From contig NZ_JACHBW010000012.1 of assembly GCF_014200455.1 (NCBI RefSeq), positions 1-64,000 on the forward strand: 64,000 nucleotides of DNA. The letters are read 5' to 3'. The stretch comes from Paraburkholderia bannensis. Its GTDB lineage: Bacteria > Pseudomonadota > Gammaproteobacteria > Burkholderiales > Burkholderiaceae. Below the pieces are notes generated by a model. It was not told the origin of the DNA, did not search any database, and saw only the letters and a program-made list of their open reading frames with translations. The position numbers and the translations under genes are program-made. Within the stretch, counting starts at the first letter, position 1, and each line of letters starts with the position of its first letter. Positions 9,233-18,265 of this stretch are shown in pieces.

Positions 9233-9741
9233 TCAATTTAACCGTCAATGGTGTACAGCACGCGCTGGACATCGATCCTTCAACCCCACTGCTTTACGCG
9301 CTGCGCAACGACCTGCAATTGCATGGCGCGAAGTTCGGCTGCGGCCTCGGACAGTGCGGCGCGTGCACCGTGATCGTGGATGGCGAGGCCACATTTTCGT
9401 GCCTGATTCCGGTCTCGTCGATCGGCAAGCGGCCCGTACGCACGATCGAAAGTCTCGGCACAATCGAGCATCCCGGTCCGCTGCAACAGGCGTTCATCAA
9501 ACACCAGGCGGTGCAATGCGGTTATTGCATCGCCGGCATGATCATGCGCGCGCAGGCGTTGCTCGACCTGAATCCACGCCCCTCCGAGCGCGAACTGCTC
9601 GAACATATGGAACCGAACCTTTGCCGTTGCGGCACGCACACCCGCATTCTCGCTGCGATCCGCGAAGTCGCCCATCTGCCGGCGAGCGATGCCGGGGCAG
9701 CGGGGGCTCAAAGCGCCGCCAACCCGGGAGCTGCGTCATGA
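9229..9741 (+). CDS. [2Fe-2S] subunit of xanthine-oxidase-family oxidoreductase (IorA-like)
   Basis: A 170-residue ferredoxin-like small subunit. The plant-type cluster uses Cys38, Cys43, Cys46 and Cys58 (FGCGLGQCGACTV). The second, helical domain cluster uses Cys97, Cys100, Cys132 and Cys134 (QCGYCIAGM and NLCRCGTH). It carries electrons from the molybdenum site in the next gene's product to the cytochrome. The start follows AAAGGAGG at the right distance and overlaps the cytochrome stop. Its own stop overlaps the next ATG. It has no signal of its own, so it probably travels across the membrane folded with the large subunit, as known for IorAB-type enzymes. Confidence 0.93.
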   Translation: MINLTVNGVQHALDIDPSTPLLYALRNDLQLHGAKFGCGLGQCGACTVIVDGEATFSCLIPVSSIGKRPVRTIESLGTIEHPGPLQQAFIKHQAVQCGYCIAGMIMRAQALLDLNPRPSERELLEHMEPNLCRCGTHTRILAAIREVAHLPASDAGAAGAQSAANPGAAS

Positions 9742-12002
9742 CCGTCCAGGATCAAGAGATCAACGAAGGACGCCGACGCTTCCTGCTCTCGGGCGCCCTC
9801 GTAGTCAGCTTCAGCATGTTTCCCGGCGTCAGCGCGATGGCGCAGGAAGTGATCGCGGACGAAGGCGCTGCGGTGCACATCGGCAAAGCGACCGAGGCGC
9901 TCTCCGGCAGTCTTAAGACAAACCCGTATCTCGATTCGTGGATCAAGATCGATCGGGACGGCAAAGTGACGGTCTACACCGGCAAGGTAGAACTGGGGAC
10001 AGGCGTGCGGACTGCATTGTTGCAGATCGCCGCCGAAGAGTTGGACATGGCGCCTTCGTTGATCACGTTCCTGACCGCCGACACAGGCGCCTCGCCGGAC
10101 GAAGGGCTCACCGCGGGCAGCCACACGATCGCCGACAGCGGCAGCGCATTGCTGAACGCATCGGCTCAGGTACGGGGCCTATTGGTCGACGCAGCGGCCA
10201 GACACTTTGGCGTCGCCAGCGCTGTATTGAGCGCGCACAACGCGGTTATCAAGGCGCCGGATGGTCGCAGTATGACCTACGGTGAGGCGGTGAGCCTCGT
10301 CGATCTGCATCGCGTGGCCTCGCCGGCCTCGCCGTTGAAAAAGCCCGCGACGTTTGACGTGATCGGCACATCGTTACCGCGCGTGGACATTCCTCGCAAG
10401 GTGACAGGCGGCGTAAGTTACGTTCAGGACATGTTGATGCCGGGCATGGTGCACGCCCGCGTGGTGATGCCGCCCGTCTACGAGGCGCGCTTGCTGCAGA
10501 CAAATACGGCCGACATTCTGAAGATGCCAGGCGTGGTCAAGGTGGTTAGAAACGGCAGCATGCTGGCGGTAGTCGCCAAAGGCGAGTGGCAGGCGGTGCA
10601 GGCTCAACGTGCGCTCACATCCGGAAGCCAATGGACGGCCGGGCGCACGCTGCCCGATCCCGCCAACGTGCATCGCGATCTAAAGGTGATCTCCACCGAA
10701 CACATCGAGATCGCCAATACGCACAACGCAACCGGCACGGCCGTGAAAACGCTCGGCGCGAAATACACCAAGCGCTACATGATGCACGGTTCGATTGGGC
10801 CCTCTTGCGCAATCGCTCTGTTCAAAGACGGCGCTCTGACAGTCTGGACCCATTCGCAAGGCGTCTATCCGCTGCGCGACGGGCTGGCGGAAATGCTGTC
10901 AATGCCAAAAGACAAGATACGCTGCATCCATGTTGAAGGGTCAGGCTGCTACGGTCACAACGGCGCGGACGACGTCGCCGCGCATGCCGCATTGATCGCG
11001 TGCGACATGGAGGGCCAACCTGTCCGTGTGCAATGGATGCGCGAACAGGAACATACGTGGGACCACTACACGCCCGCGATGGTCACGGAAGTGAACGCTT
11101 CACTCGACGCGAACGGCAGCATCGTCGACTGGAACTATGCGCTGTGGAGCAGCTCGCATAACGAACGCATCGTCAATGCCGGCCGGCTCATTCCAGCGCA
11201 GATGCTGGAAAAACCGTTCACGCCGGCACCGTCGGTGCCGATGCTTCAGCCCGAAGGCGGCGGCGATCGCAACGCGATTCCGTTGTACGCGTTGCCGAAC
11301 ATGCGCGTGATGAACAACTTCTCGCCGACCATGCCGCTGCATACCTCCGCAATGCGCTCGCTCGGCGCGCACATGAACATCTACACGATCGAGACGTTCA
11401 TGGACGAACTGGCCGCCGCCGCTGGCGTCGATCCCGTTGCGTTCCGGCTGAAGCACATGCAGGATCCGCGTGCCCGCGAGGTGATCCAGCTCGCCGCCGA
11501 GAAATTCGGCTGGCCGCGTCCGCCACGCAAACGCAATCACGGCGTCGGCTTTGCATTCGCCAAGTACAAGAACCTTATGGCTTACGTCGCGCTCGCGGTC
11601 GAGGTTTCCGTCGTGCCCGAAACAGGTCAGGTCGTTCTCGAACAAGCTGTGGCCGCAGTGGACTCTGGACAGATCGTCAATCCAGACGGCATCCGCAACC
11701 AGATCGAAGGCGGGGTGATTCAATCGGCGAGCTGGACGCTCTACGAAGAATTGCAGTTCGACACGAAGAGGATCCGCAGCTTCGACTGGAGCAGCTATCC
11801 AATCCTGCGTTTCTCGGCTGCGCCCTCCAGCATCGACGTGCATCTGATCAATCGCCCCGGCGCCCCCTTTCTCGGCGCCGCGGAAGCGTCAATGGGCCCG
11901 ACCGCGGGCGCGCTCGGCAATGCACTGTTCGACGCGACCGGCAAGCGCCTGCGCGACTTTCCATTGGCTGGCGCCAGCCTGCGCCGGCAGATCGACGTTT
12001 AG
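9738..12002 (+). CDS. Molybdopterin-binding large subunit, aldehyde/isoquinoline oxidoreductase (IorB-like)
   Basis: A 754-residue protein of the xanthine dehydrogenase family, IorB/aldehyde dehydrogenase branch. The N-terminus has a twin-arginine-like leader (residues 12-15 RRRF, then LLSGALVVSF and a candidate cleavage near AMA-Q). Two repeated molybdopterin-binding halves follow, with VYTGKVELGTGVRTALLQIAAEEL near residue 80, GSGCYGHNGADDVAAHA near 400 and GAAEASMGPTAGALGNALFDATG near the C-terminus. It should hydroxylate an aldehyde or N-heterocycle, passing electrons through the [2Fe-2S] subunit to the triheme cytochrome. No XdhC/MocA maturation gene is adjacent. The ATG overlaps the preceding stop (ATGA). 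Confidence 0.92.
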   Translation: MTVQDQEINEGRRRFLLSGALVVSFSMFPGVSAMAQEVIADEGAAVHIGKATEALSGSLKTNPYLDSWIKIDRDGKVTVYTGKVELGTGVRTALLQIAAEELDMAPSLITFLTADTGASPDEGLTAGSHTIADSGSALLNASAQVRGLLVDAAARHFGVASAVLSAHNAVIKAPDGRSMTYGEAVSLVDLHRVASPASPLKKPATFDVIGTSLPRVDIPRKVTGGVSYVQDMLMPGMVHARVVMPPVYEARLLQTNTADILKMPGVVKVVRNGSMLAVVAKGEWQAVQAQRALTSGSQWTAGRTLPDPANVHRDLKVISTEHIEIANTHNATGTAVKTLGAKYTKRYMMHGSIGPSCAIALFKDGALTVWTHSQGVYPLRDGLAEMLSMPKDKIRCIHVEGSGCYGHNGADDVAAHAALIACDMEGQPVRVQWMREQEHTWDHYTPAMVTEVNASLDANGSIVDWNYALWSSSHNERIVNAGRLIPAQMLEKPFTPAPSVPMLQPEGGGDRNAIPLYALPNMRVMNNFSPTMPLHTSAMRSLGAHMNIYTIETFMDELAAAAGVDPVAFRLKHMQDPRAREVIQLAAEKFGWPRPPRKRNHGVGFAFAKYKNLMAYVALAVEVSVVPETGQVVLEQAVAAVDSGQIVNPDGIRNQIEGGVIQSASWTLYEELQFDTKRIRSFDWSSYPILRFSAAPSSIDVHLINRPGAPFLGAAEASMGPTAGALGNALFDATGKRLRDFPLAGASLRRQIDV

Positions 12003-12070
12003 CGAGCAAGCGAAGCTATCATCCGCATAGGGCTGTTGGTGCGGAATATTTTCCTTTCAGGAGCAAGCCT

Positions 12071-12865
12071 ATGGTCATCGACCTATCCGGAAAAACCGCC
12101 ATCGTCAGCGCCTCCACGGCGGGTATCGGGCTCGCCATTGCGACGGGCATCGCCGCTGCAGGCGCAGAAACCATCATCAACGGGCGCAAGCGGGAAGCGG
12201 TGGACCTCGCCATCGCAGCCATTCTGAAGACGGTCCCCAAAGCGAAGCTGCAAGGCTTCGACGCCGACCTCGGCACGCCCGAGGGCTGCGCCGCACTCTC
12301 CAAAGCCGTACCTCGCACGGACATTCTCGTGAACAACCTGGGTGTGTTCGGCCCCGGCGACATTTTCTCCACAGACGACGCCGACTGGGAGCGCTACTTT
12401 CAGATCAACGTGATGTCGGGCGTGCGGCTCACGCGCAGCTATCTGCGCGGGATGATGGAACGCAAGTGGGGGCGCGTCGTCTTCATTTCGTCGGAATCGG
12501 GTCTGAATATCCCGGCGGATATGCTTGCTTATGGCTTTTCGAAGACTGCACAGTTGAGCATCGCGCGCGGCATCGCCAAGCAGGCGGCTGGCACCGGCGT
12601 GACAGTAAATGCCATATTGCCGGGACCAACCTTGTCAGACGGTTTCCGCGCAATGGTGGAAGAAACGGCGAAGGCGCAGGGAAAGACCGTCGAGCAGGTC
12701 GGCATCGAGTTTGTGCGCGAGCATCGCCGTAGTTCGATTATTCAGCGGCCGGCCACCACAGAAGAAATCGCAAACATGGTTGTGTATGCGTGCTCGCCAC
12801 AGGCTTCGGCGACCACCGGTGCGGCACTTCGCGTGGATGGCGGCGTCGTCGATACTATTGCCTGA
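12071..12865 (+). CDS. SDR family NAD(P)-dependent oxidoreductase
   Basis: A 264-residue classical short-chain dehydrogenase. The cofactor motif is SASTAGIG (residues 13-20), NNLG lies at 88-91, the catalytic Ser region is VFISSESG (about 137-144), and Tyr154/Lys158 form YxxxK (AYGFSKTAQ). The insertion after PGPT, followed by a long helical segment (VEETAKAQGKTVEQVG), matches the subgroup of SDRs often annotated as 3-ketoacyl reductase-like. The substrate is unknown. The ATG has AGGAG ten bases upstream. It lies 68 bases behind the large oxidoreductase subunit, so it may be the last gene of that operon. A strong terminator follows. Confidence 0.9.
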   Translation: MVIDLSGKTAIVSASTAGIGLAIATGIAAAGAETIINGRKREAVDLAIAAILKTVPKAKLQGFDADLGTPEGCAALSKAVPRTDILVNNLGVFGPGDIFSTDDADWERYFQINVMSGVRLTRSYLRGMMERKWGRVVFISSESGLNIPADMLAYGFSKTAQLSIARGIAKQAAGTGVTVNAILPGPTLSDGFRAMVEETAKAQGKTVEQVGIEFVREHRRSSIIQRPATTEEIANMVVYACSPQASATTGAALRVDGGVVDTIA

Positions 12866-12885
12866 CTGGTTACCACCACCCTTAA

Positions 12886-12926
12886 AAAACGGGCGGCAAG
12901 GTCAAACGACCTCTGCCGCCCGTTTT
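12886..12926. terminator. Bidirectional rho-independent terminator
   Basis: The arms AAAACGGGCGGCAAGGTC and GACCTCTGCCGCCCGTTTT pair with one bulge across a four-base loop. An A-run on one side and a T-run on the other let it end transcription from both the SDR gene and the converging DsbA-like gene. Confidence 0.9.
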
Positions 12927-12938
12927 CTATCGACGCAT

Positions 12939-13466
12939 TCACGCGGAGCGAGTGGCAGCGCGCAGCGCCTTGACCAGACTTTCGAGGTCGCGGTCGCCGT
13001 CATACCGGTGTCCGTTGATGAATAAGGTTGGCGTGCCGTTCACGCCGCTTCGCAGACCACCGTCGAAGTCTTTCTGAATGTGCTCGTCATATCTTCCTTC
13101 GAAAGCCGTGGCAAGGTCGCGGGTGTGTAGATCAAGCTGCGCCGCATATTGCATCAACTCCCTGTCGCTCAATGCTGCCTGATTTTCGTACAGGATGTCG
13201 TGCGCTTCCCAGAATTTTCCGACGGTGGCGGCCGCCTCGGAAAACTCTGCGGCGTGAAGCGCATGTACGTGGAGGTCCGTCAACGGAAAGTGCCGGAAGA
13301 CGAATCGAAGCTGGGCTCCCATTGCGCGCTGTGCGGCCTTGATTACGCCGTACATCGACCCGCAATAAGGGCATTCGAAATCACCGTATTCGACCAATGT
13401 CACGGGCACGTCAGCTGGGCCCTGGATGTGGTCGGAGGCTCCAACGGGAGGATAGAGATGGCTCAT
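12939..13466 (-). CDS. DsbA-family thiol oxidoreductase, cytoplasmic
   Basis: A 175-residue thioredoxin-fold protein with the active site CPYC at residues 32-35 (EYGDFECPYCGSMYG), a helical insertion, and the cis-proline loop GVNGTPTLFINGHRY. It has no signal peptide, so it should act in the cytoplasm, unlike periplasmic DsbA. Its ATG overlaps the stop of the upstream peroxiredoxin gene by four bases, so the two are translated as a coupled pair. The context suggests it reduces, or exchanges disulfides with, that peroxiredoxin. That is an inference; related proteins are also called FrnE-like or thioredoxin-domain proteins. Confidence 0.88.
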   Translation of the reverse strand: MSHLYPPVGASDHIQGPADVPVTLVEYGDFECPYCGSMYGVIKAAQRAMGAQLRFVFRHFPLTDLHVHALHAAEFSEAAATVGKFWEAHDILYENQAALSDRELMQYAAQLDLHTRDLATAFEGRYDEHIQKDFDGGLRSGVNGTPTLFINGHRYDGDRDLESLVKALRAATRSA

Positions 13467-13975
13467 GGCGTGTCCTGTTTAGCGGAAGTGCTCATTTTCT
13501 CAAGGGCACCGAGTATTCCGTCGACGCCCGGATTCACGGTGACGGGGGAAACATAGGCCCACTGAACGACGCCCTCTCCGTCAAGGACGAACAATGCACG
13601 CTCGCAGACACCCTCGGTCGTACGGTAGACCCCATAGCTCGTCGCAACGGCGCCTTTCGGCTCGAAATCGGCCAGCAACGGAAAATGGAATTTGCGTTCG
13701 GTCGCATAGGCTGCGTGCGACCACGCGCTATCGACAGAGATGGCGATGAGTTGCGCGCCGAAGCGGCGGAACTCAGCGAGTGCGGCGTTGAACAGGCCCA
13801 GTTCATCGCCGCAAACGGGACTCCAGTCCGCCGGATAGAACGCAATAATCACTGGCGCGCCGCGCAGCTCGGAGAGCGCCATTTTCTGGTCGGGCGTGAC
13901 GTGCAACGTAAAGTCCGGCGCCAACGTGCCAGCTTCAAGCACGGGAGGCGCGGATCGGGCAGGCAAGGCGGTCAT
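13463..13975 (-). CDS. Peroxiredoxin (AhpE/Prx family)
   Basis: A 170-residue thiol peroxidase. The active-site loop PADWSPVC has Pro48, Ser52 in place of the usual Thr, and peroxidatic Cys55. A conserved Trp/Arg-containing C-terminal half (SYGVYRTTEGVCERALFVLDGEG) carries the supporting Arg. It reduces peroxides or peroxynitrite with electrons from a thiol donor, for which the coupled DsbA-like protein is a candidate. A second Cys at about 124 (GVCERA) might act as resolving residue, which I cannot confirm. The start is preceded by AGGAGAG. It is the first gene of a two-gene operon. Confidence 0.9.
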   Translation of the reverse strand: MTALPARSAPPVLEAGTLAPDFTLHVTPDQKMALSELRGAPVIIAFYPADWSPVCGDELGLFNAALAEFRRFGAQLIAISVDSAWSHAAYATERKFHFPLLADFEPKGAVATSYGVYRTTEGVCERALFVLDGEGVVQWAYVSPVTVNPGVDGILGALEKMSTSAKQDTP

Positions 13976-14277
13976 GTCAGGTACTCTCCTATAAAATCGC
14001 GCTGCGCCACTGCTTCACAGCGGCTAATCATGCTTCAGCAGCAGAATAGGCTGGATAGCACTGATAGAACAGTTATGCATTGGCATTGGCCGATCACGAC
14101 AAGGAAGGTCCGATCCATACCTTCGTATATAGCAAGGTTCGGGGGCCGGAATCGCAAAGCACTCACCGGGATCATCTGATTCAATCCTGACGAGTCGCAT
14201 GGGCGATCTGCTGTGGATTGAACTCGGGCCAGGCTGGTTCAGCCCGCTGCAACCCGATCACGCACTCACGCCTGCCG

Positions 14278-14708
14278 GAGTTTTGTCGCGATAAGGATGG
14301 CGGGCTGATCACGACTCCATATACATAGGATTGCTTAAATCGCCAGCGCGTTGAATTGCGCGACTCCCGTGCGTTCGTGGCCGTCGTCTTTCATCTGGCC
14401 TTTGCGAATCATATGCATGATCTCGTTGCCCGAGAGGATGATGCGCGCACACCGAAAATTCTTGAAGCCCATCATTGGCCTGATGATACGTTTGACGAGG
14501 CGGTGGTCCTGCTCGATGATGTTAATCAGAAATTTTTTCTGGCGGATCTTGATCGGCCTCTCGGGTCCGGCGTTGAGGGTCTCGAACGCAGCCAGATTCC
14601 CTCACTTTTGTCGATCGTCACTTTCTCTGGCGCGCCGTTGTGATCGAAAGATTTTTCGAAATACCGTCGAGCTGCGGCCTTGTCACGATGAGCCCGCGGC
14701 AGGAGATC
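14278..14708 (-). pseudogene. IS6-family element copy 1: transposase C-terminal remnant and its end
   Basis: Read on the minus strand, codons from 14708 give LLPRAHRDKAAARRYFEKSF and VTIDKS. After a one-base frameshift near 14600 the product continues as NLAAFETLN, KIRQKKFLINIIEQDHRLVK and NFRCARIILSGNEIMHMIRKGQM, ending with TAA at 14335. This is the back half of an IS6-type DDE transposase, with the second Asp and the Glu still visible. The outer end at 14278-14298 (GAGTTTTGTCGCGATAAGG) matches the family's terminal repeat seen elsewhere in the window. The front half is missing because copy 2 abuts it at 14711. Confidence 0.85.
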
Positions 14709-14710
14709 GG

Positions 14711-15488
14711 GTTGTGTCGAATTAGCGCGGGGACGCAAGAATGCGCATCTGACGAACCTGCACTGACCCGATGATGAAGAAGGCACCCACACCACGAACG
14801 GCCCTTGCCCCAGGCATTGCGAAGGTTCTGAAACAACTGCACTGTCCGCTCGATGTCATGCTGATGTGCGTGCGCTGGTATGTGGCCTATGGGCTGAGCC
14901 TGCGAAATCTGGCAGAGATGATGGCCGAGCCGTGGATTGAGGTTCATCATTCGACCGTATACCGATGGGACATGAAGCTGTTGCCAGTACTGGAGAAAGC
15001 CTTTCGCCTGCGCAAGCGGCCGGCTGGCAAGAGCTGGAGGATGGACGAGATGCACATCCGCGTCAATGGCGAATGGCGATATCTCTACCGGGCCGTCGAC
15101 AAGAACGGTAATACCGTTGACTTTCTGCGGCGCGCCCATCGTGACAAGGTTGCGGCGCGGCGATACTTTGAGAAAGCGATCGAAGCGATCGATGCTGATC
15201 GTGAAACGCCCATCAAGATCCGCCGGTGCAAATATCTCAACAACTTGGTCGAGCAGAATTTTCGGGTGATCAAGCGACGCACGCGTCCCATGCCGGGGTT
15301 CAGGAATTTTCGCTGTGCCCGGATCTTGCTGGCCGGCATCGAACTAATGCCTATGATCGCCAAAGGGCAAATGCAGTGTGCTCACGGAACCCATCCGTCC
15401 GCCGACGATCAATTCTATGACCTCGTAACATAAACACAACTTCGCATATCGATCTCGTTCGTTTCTTGATCCTTACCGCGACAAAACC
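14711..15488 (+). mobile_element. IS6-family element copy 2, about 778 bp, inserted into copy 1
   Basis: Its left end GGTTGTGTCGAATTAG lies at 14711 and its right end CCTTACCGCGACAAAACC finishes at 15488. These imperfect terminal inverted repeats read GGTTxTGTCG from both sides. It abuts the truncated copy 1 in the opposite orientation, a nested insertion. The same left-end block (GCGGGGACGC, then the leader of the transposase gene) recurs at 30241-30271 on the other strand. No clear 8-bp target duplication was found, because one flank is the broken copy 1. Confidence 0.8.
14771..15433 (+). pseudogene. IS6-family transposase with internal deletion of the catalytic core
   Basis: An open frame of 220 codons, slightly short for this family (about 235-240). 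The N-terminal zinc/HTH-like half (LHCPLDVMLMCVRWYVAYGLSLRNLAEMM) and the first catalytic Asp (WRMDEMHIRVNG) are present, as is the C-terminal Glu region (YLNNLVEQNFRVIKRRTRPM). Between YFEKAIEAID and ADRETPIKIR about 22 residues are missing compared with the sister copies, including the VTIDKSG motif with the second catalytic Asp. The frame is intact, but the DDE triad is not, so transposition activity is not expected. Confidence 0.85.
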
Positions 15489-15516
15489 TTAATGGCAGCA
15501 GCGCGCCTGCGAAGCA

Positions 15517-15864
15517 TCAGGACGACGAGGTCATCAGGGCATAGGCGTCCATGACTCTCGACGAATAGACGAGCGCCGCGCCGGCGTTGACGGCTATCGC
15601 TACGCCGAGCGCCTCCGCAATCTCCTCCTGCGTGGCACCATGCTTCACGGCAGCATCGGTGTGCACGGTAATGCAGCCGTCGCACTGACGCGTAACGGCA
15701 ACGGCCAGAGCGATCAACTCCCTCGTCTTTGCATCTAGTTTCCCCGTCTTGCCGCCTGCGCCGCCAAGCAACTGATAACCTCGAAGCGTGTCCGGACTGA
15801 GCTTGCCGATAGACCCGATGCGGGTCATCAATTGCTGCTGATAGGCCTTCCAGTCGAGCATCAT
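15517..15864 (-). CDS. AhpD-like / carboxymuconolactone decarboxylase family protein
   Basis: A 115-residue all-helical protein. It carries the AhpD-type active site Cys61-x-x-Cys64 with His68 (RQCDGCITVHTDAA), followed by the GATQEEIAEALGVAI helix typical of the CMD family. With both cysteines it is more likely a thiol-disulfide peroxidase or peroxiredoxin-reducing protein than a decarboxylase. The start is ATGATG with GGAGGAGGAC just upstream, one of the strongest ribosome-binding sites in the window. It stands alone beside the IS6 nest. Confidence 0.9.
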   Translation of the reverse strand: MMLDWKAYQQQLMTRIGSIGKLSPDTLRGYQLLGGAGGKTGKLDAKTRELIALAVAVTRQCDGCITVHTDAAVKHGATQEEIAEALGVAIAVNAGAALVYSSRVMDAYALMTSSS

Positions 15865-16320
15865 GATTGTCCTCCTCCATCAGTCAAAGGCAACGGCGCC
15901 CGCCGCCACCTTGCATTGCGGCGCATTGGGCCCACGCCGCGCATCCGGAAACCGTCACCGGCTGACCCGCGTTATCCAGGCATTCGGAAATGGCGTCATT
16001 ACAGCGAGTGCCACATCCCGTCACAAACCTTGCAGGACTGAAAGCGCGCTTGCCACCGAACTTTTTCCTGGCGGCGGCAGCGAATCCTCTCGCTGCGCTC
16101 GTGCGGCGATTTTGAAGTATTGGTGATGGATGTACCGGCGGCGGCAATCGGACCTTGGTCCAATGTTCGTCTTGCATCACCAGGTGGGCACTCACCCAAT
16201 CGATGTTCAAGGCAGCTCGCGTCACCTGTGCGTCCAGACGAAACGCAAACGCTCTCCGGCCGCGTCAGTCGTGGGTCCAAGGTCCGCTGAACTCCACGCG
16301 CCGAGCGTCGCTGCCTTTTC
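15865..16320. other. Gene-free interval, no feature recognised
   Basis: About 455 bases between the AhpD-like gene start and the end of the DUF1330 gene. Short frames on both strands show no recognisable motif or ribosome-binding site. It may be remnant sequence from the neighbouring insertions. Confidence 0.4.
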
Positions 16321-16608
16321 TCACACGCCTTCGACGAGAACTGCGCGATAGCGCGCGCCCTTGAATCGGTGCTGCGCGACCTCCTGATACGCCGGGCTGT
16401 CGTACCACGAACGCGCGGCCGCTGTCGACGGAAACTCCACGATCACGACCCCCTCTGGCGCGTCGCCCTCCAGGACCTGCTGAGGTCCGTAGGCAGCGAG
16501 AATCTTGACAGGATGACCTTTGAAGGTCTCGCCCACCTTGCTTTGATAGACGTCGAGCTCACCTTGATCCTGCGTGCTTTCCCTTGTGAAGACAATATAA
16601 GTTGCCAT
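16321..16608 (-). CDS. DUF1330 family protein (dimeric alpha-beta barrel fold)
   Basis: A 95-residue protein starting MATYIVFTRE with the pattern of DUF1330: a YQSKVGETFKGHPVKILAAYG strand-helix-strand, GVVIVEFPSTAAARSWYDSPAYQEV, and a C-terminal RYRAVLVEG strand. The family belongs to the dimeric alpha-beta barrel group, and its members' functions are mostly unknown. The internal ATG at 16608 is preferred over an upstream start because GGGAG lies just before it and the family begins with this Met. No operon partner is evident. Confidence 0.88.
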   Translation of the reverse strand: MATYIVFTRESTQDQGELDVYQSKVGETFKGHPVKILAAYGPQQVLEGDAPEGVVIVEFPSTAAARSWYDSPAYQEVAQHRFKGARYRAVLVEGV

Positions 16609-16940
16609 GACGTGCGCTCCCGCGACGGTGTAAAGGACCACATGATGATGCCACGAAACCGCGTTGGGCCTCCATACGCAGCGTCGGCGCGGATGTCGAC
16701 CCGTTACTTCGGCGAGAGCCCCCCCCTAAAGCGTGCATCGGCACGCTCCCTCCCCGGCTGGGCGGCACGGAAAATGGCCGCAGTTAAGCCTCGGCGTGTA
16801 CCGGTTTGGCACGGATGGACCGACGAGGTTCGAGTCCGCGTCTAGTGGCCGCGCAGCTTGGGCGACACCTGCGTCGCAACTATCATTCAGGCACGCGCGC
16901 GGCGTTCGCGCAATCGTCCGAGCACCGCGCGAGGACGGTG
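16609..16940. other. Gene-free interval, no feature recognised
   Basis: About 330 bases between the DUF1330 gene start and the end of the DUF1345 gene. A run of C residues near 16720-16727 stands out, but no gene, hairpin or repeat could be supported. Confidence 0.35.
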
Positions 16941-17603
16941 TCATGAGCCCAGCAGCCCTGCTGCGATGTTCACGCACAAGCCGAGCACGGCGACGTTAAA
17001 GTAGAACGAAAGGATCGATTGAGCGAGCGTTGCGCGGCGAATTTCGCGCGAGCGTAGCACGACGTCCGAGGTCTGCGACGCAACCGCGATCGTGAACGAG
17101 TAGTAGAGGAAATCCCGGTAGTTCGGCAGTAAATGGTGGTCGGGGAACTTCAAGGCTGTTTCCTGGGCGTCGGTGTCGTAGTAGAGCCGCGCGTAGTGGA
17201 GCGTGAAGATTGTCGGAATCAAAAACCATCCTCCCATCAACGTCAGACCGGTCAGCAGGTAGTGCGATACGATCGACGCGCCTCCCGCACCCTTCGCCGA
17301 GGCGAGCTCTAGAATGATCGCGGCGATGCTTGCGACCGTCGCCATACAGCTTGCGAAAAGCACGACGCCCGCGTTTTCGTCGTCGCGTATCGCGTATTCG
17401 CGCGCGCGATGTTCCCCGGTGTGGGCCATATGTACCCAGATCATGATCAGATAGCTCCAGACGGCCGCGTCCCAACCGAGCAGTGTGCGCGCTAGCGGAC
17501 TCGTATGGCCGCGTACGAGGAGCGCGACGACGACGCCGATCGCGAGGCCGCTCATCGTGCGGGGACGATTGCGTAGAAGCTGCGGATAGTATTTGATGAA
17601 CAT
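16941..17603 (-). CDS. DUF1345 family inner-membrane protein
   Basis: A 220-residue membrane protein with about five hydrophobic segments. Family landmarks are LGWDAAVWSYL near the N-terminus, an acidic REYAIRDDENAGVVLFASC loop, LELASAKG, the motif TIFTLHYARLYY, and FPDHHLLPNYRDFLYYSFTIAVASQTSDV near the end. DUF1345 proteins are widespread in proteobacteria and of unknown function. I chose the ATG at 17603 (MFIKYYPQ), because family members begin with this short basic stretch and the frame extending further upstream has only a TTG. No good RBS is visible for either. Confidence 0.85.
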   Translation of the reverse strand: MFIKYYPQLLRNRPRTMSGLAIGVVVALLVRGHTSPLARTLLGWDAAVWSYLIMIWVHMAHTGEHRAREYAIRDDENAGVVLFASCMATVASIAAIILELASAKGAGGASIVSHYLLTGLTLMGGWFLIPTIFTLHYARLYYDTDAQETALKFPDHHLLPNYRDFLYYSFTIAVASQTSDVVLRSREIRRATLAQSILSFYFNVAVLGLCVNIAAGLLGS

Positions 17604-18265
17604 GAGACTCGATGCACGATTCTTCGCAGCGGCCTTACCCGCCGCTTTCAGTAGACAGTCGATTGCGCCGCCGCGGTCATCGTCTTGCGGCACCTTCGCC
17701 AAATGAATCAGCTACCGACTTTCAGGTGGGCAGCCACTGCGCCAGGCCGTGGCAAGTCACACGAGGAGAAATAGGGCGGCCGGAATGATCTTCCAGCTAT
17801 CGACGTTCGAGTAGAACGCAGGCTGCGTGGTGCCTGTGCTGGCAAAGCCGACGGTCTTCTGTAGCGAACGAGACGCAGCTTTACCAGCATCAACGCAGCA
17901 TCAACGGGTCGAACGAATGGCCTTGCAGAAGCCAATTGTTATGTGCATCGACGATCCGGACGTGGACATCAGCGAGTTGTTTTTGTTTGGGGTGGCTGCA
18001 TGGTGTTTTGCCACTCGCCGTCCGGCTGCTGGCAGATGTGGATGAGTGAGCGTCACCTGGCGGCGCAATGTCCACACCATGCTCGCTGACGCAGCACAGT
18101 AGAACTGCTTGCCGACAGATGCGCAGACATGTCTGCCTGACCAATACTGACGAACGCCCGAGCTCTTTCCAGCCGAAAGGCCGGCAACAGTTACGGTGAT
18201 CCCTTCGCCCCTTGGAAGCATCCATGCCACGGTGCTGGTGGCTTTCTTAAAGTAGCCTCAAAATC
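17604..18265. other. Gene-free interval, no feature recognised
   Basis: About 660 bases. Two overlapping minus-strand frames of about 110 codons (17890-18230) exist, but their composition is unlike a protein and they match no family I know. I see no hairpin or repeat that explains the interval. Confidence 0.35.

Noticed and set aside
17890..18230. Possible small gene on the minus strand
   Set aside because: Two overlapping frames with low-complexity Ser/His/Thr-rich sequence, no RBS and no recognisable motif.
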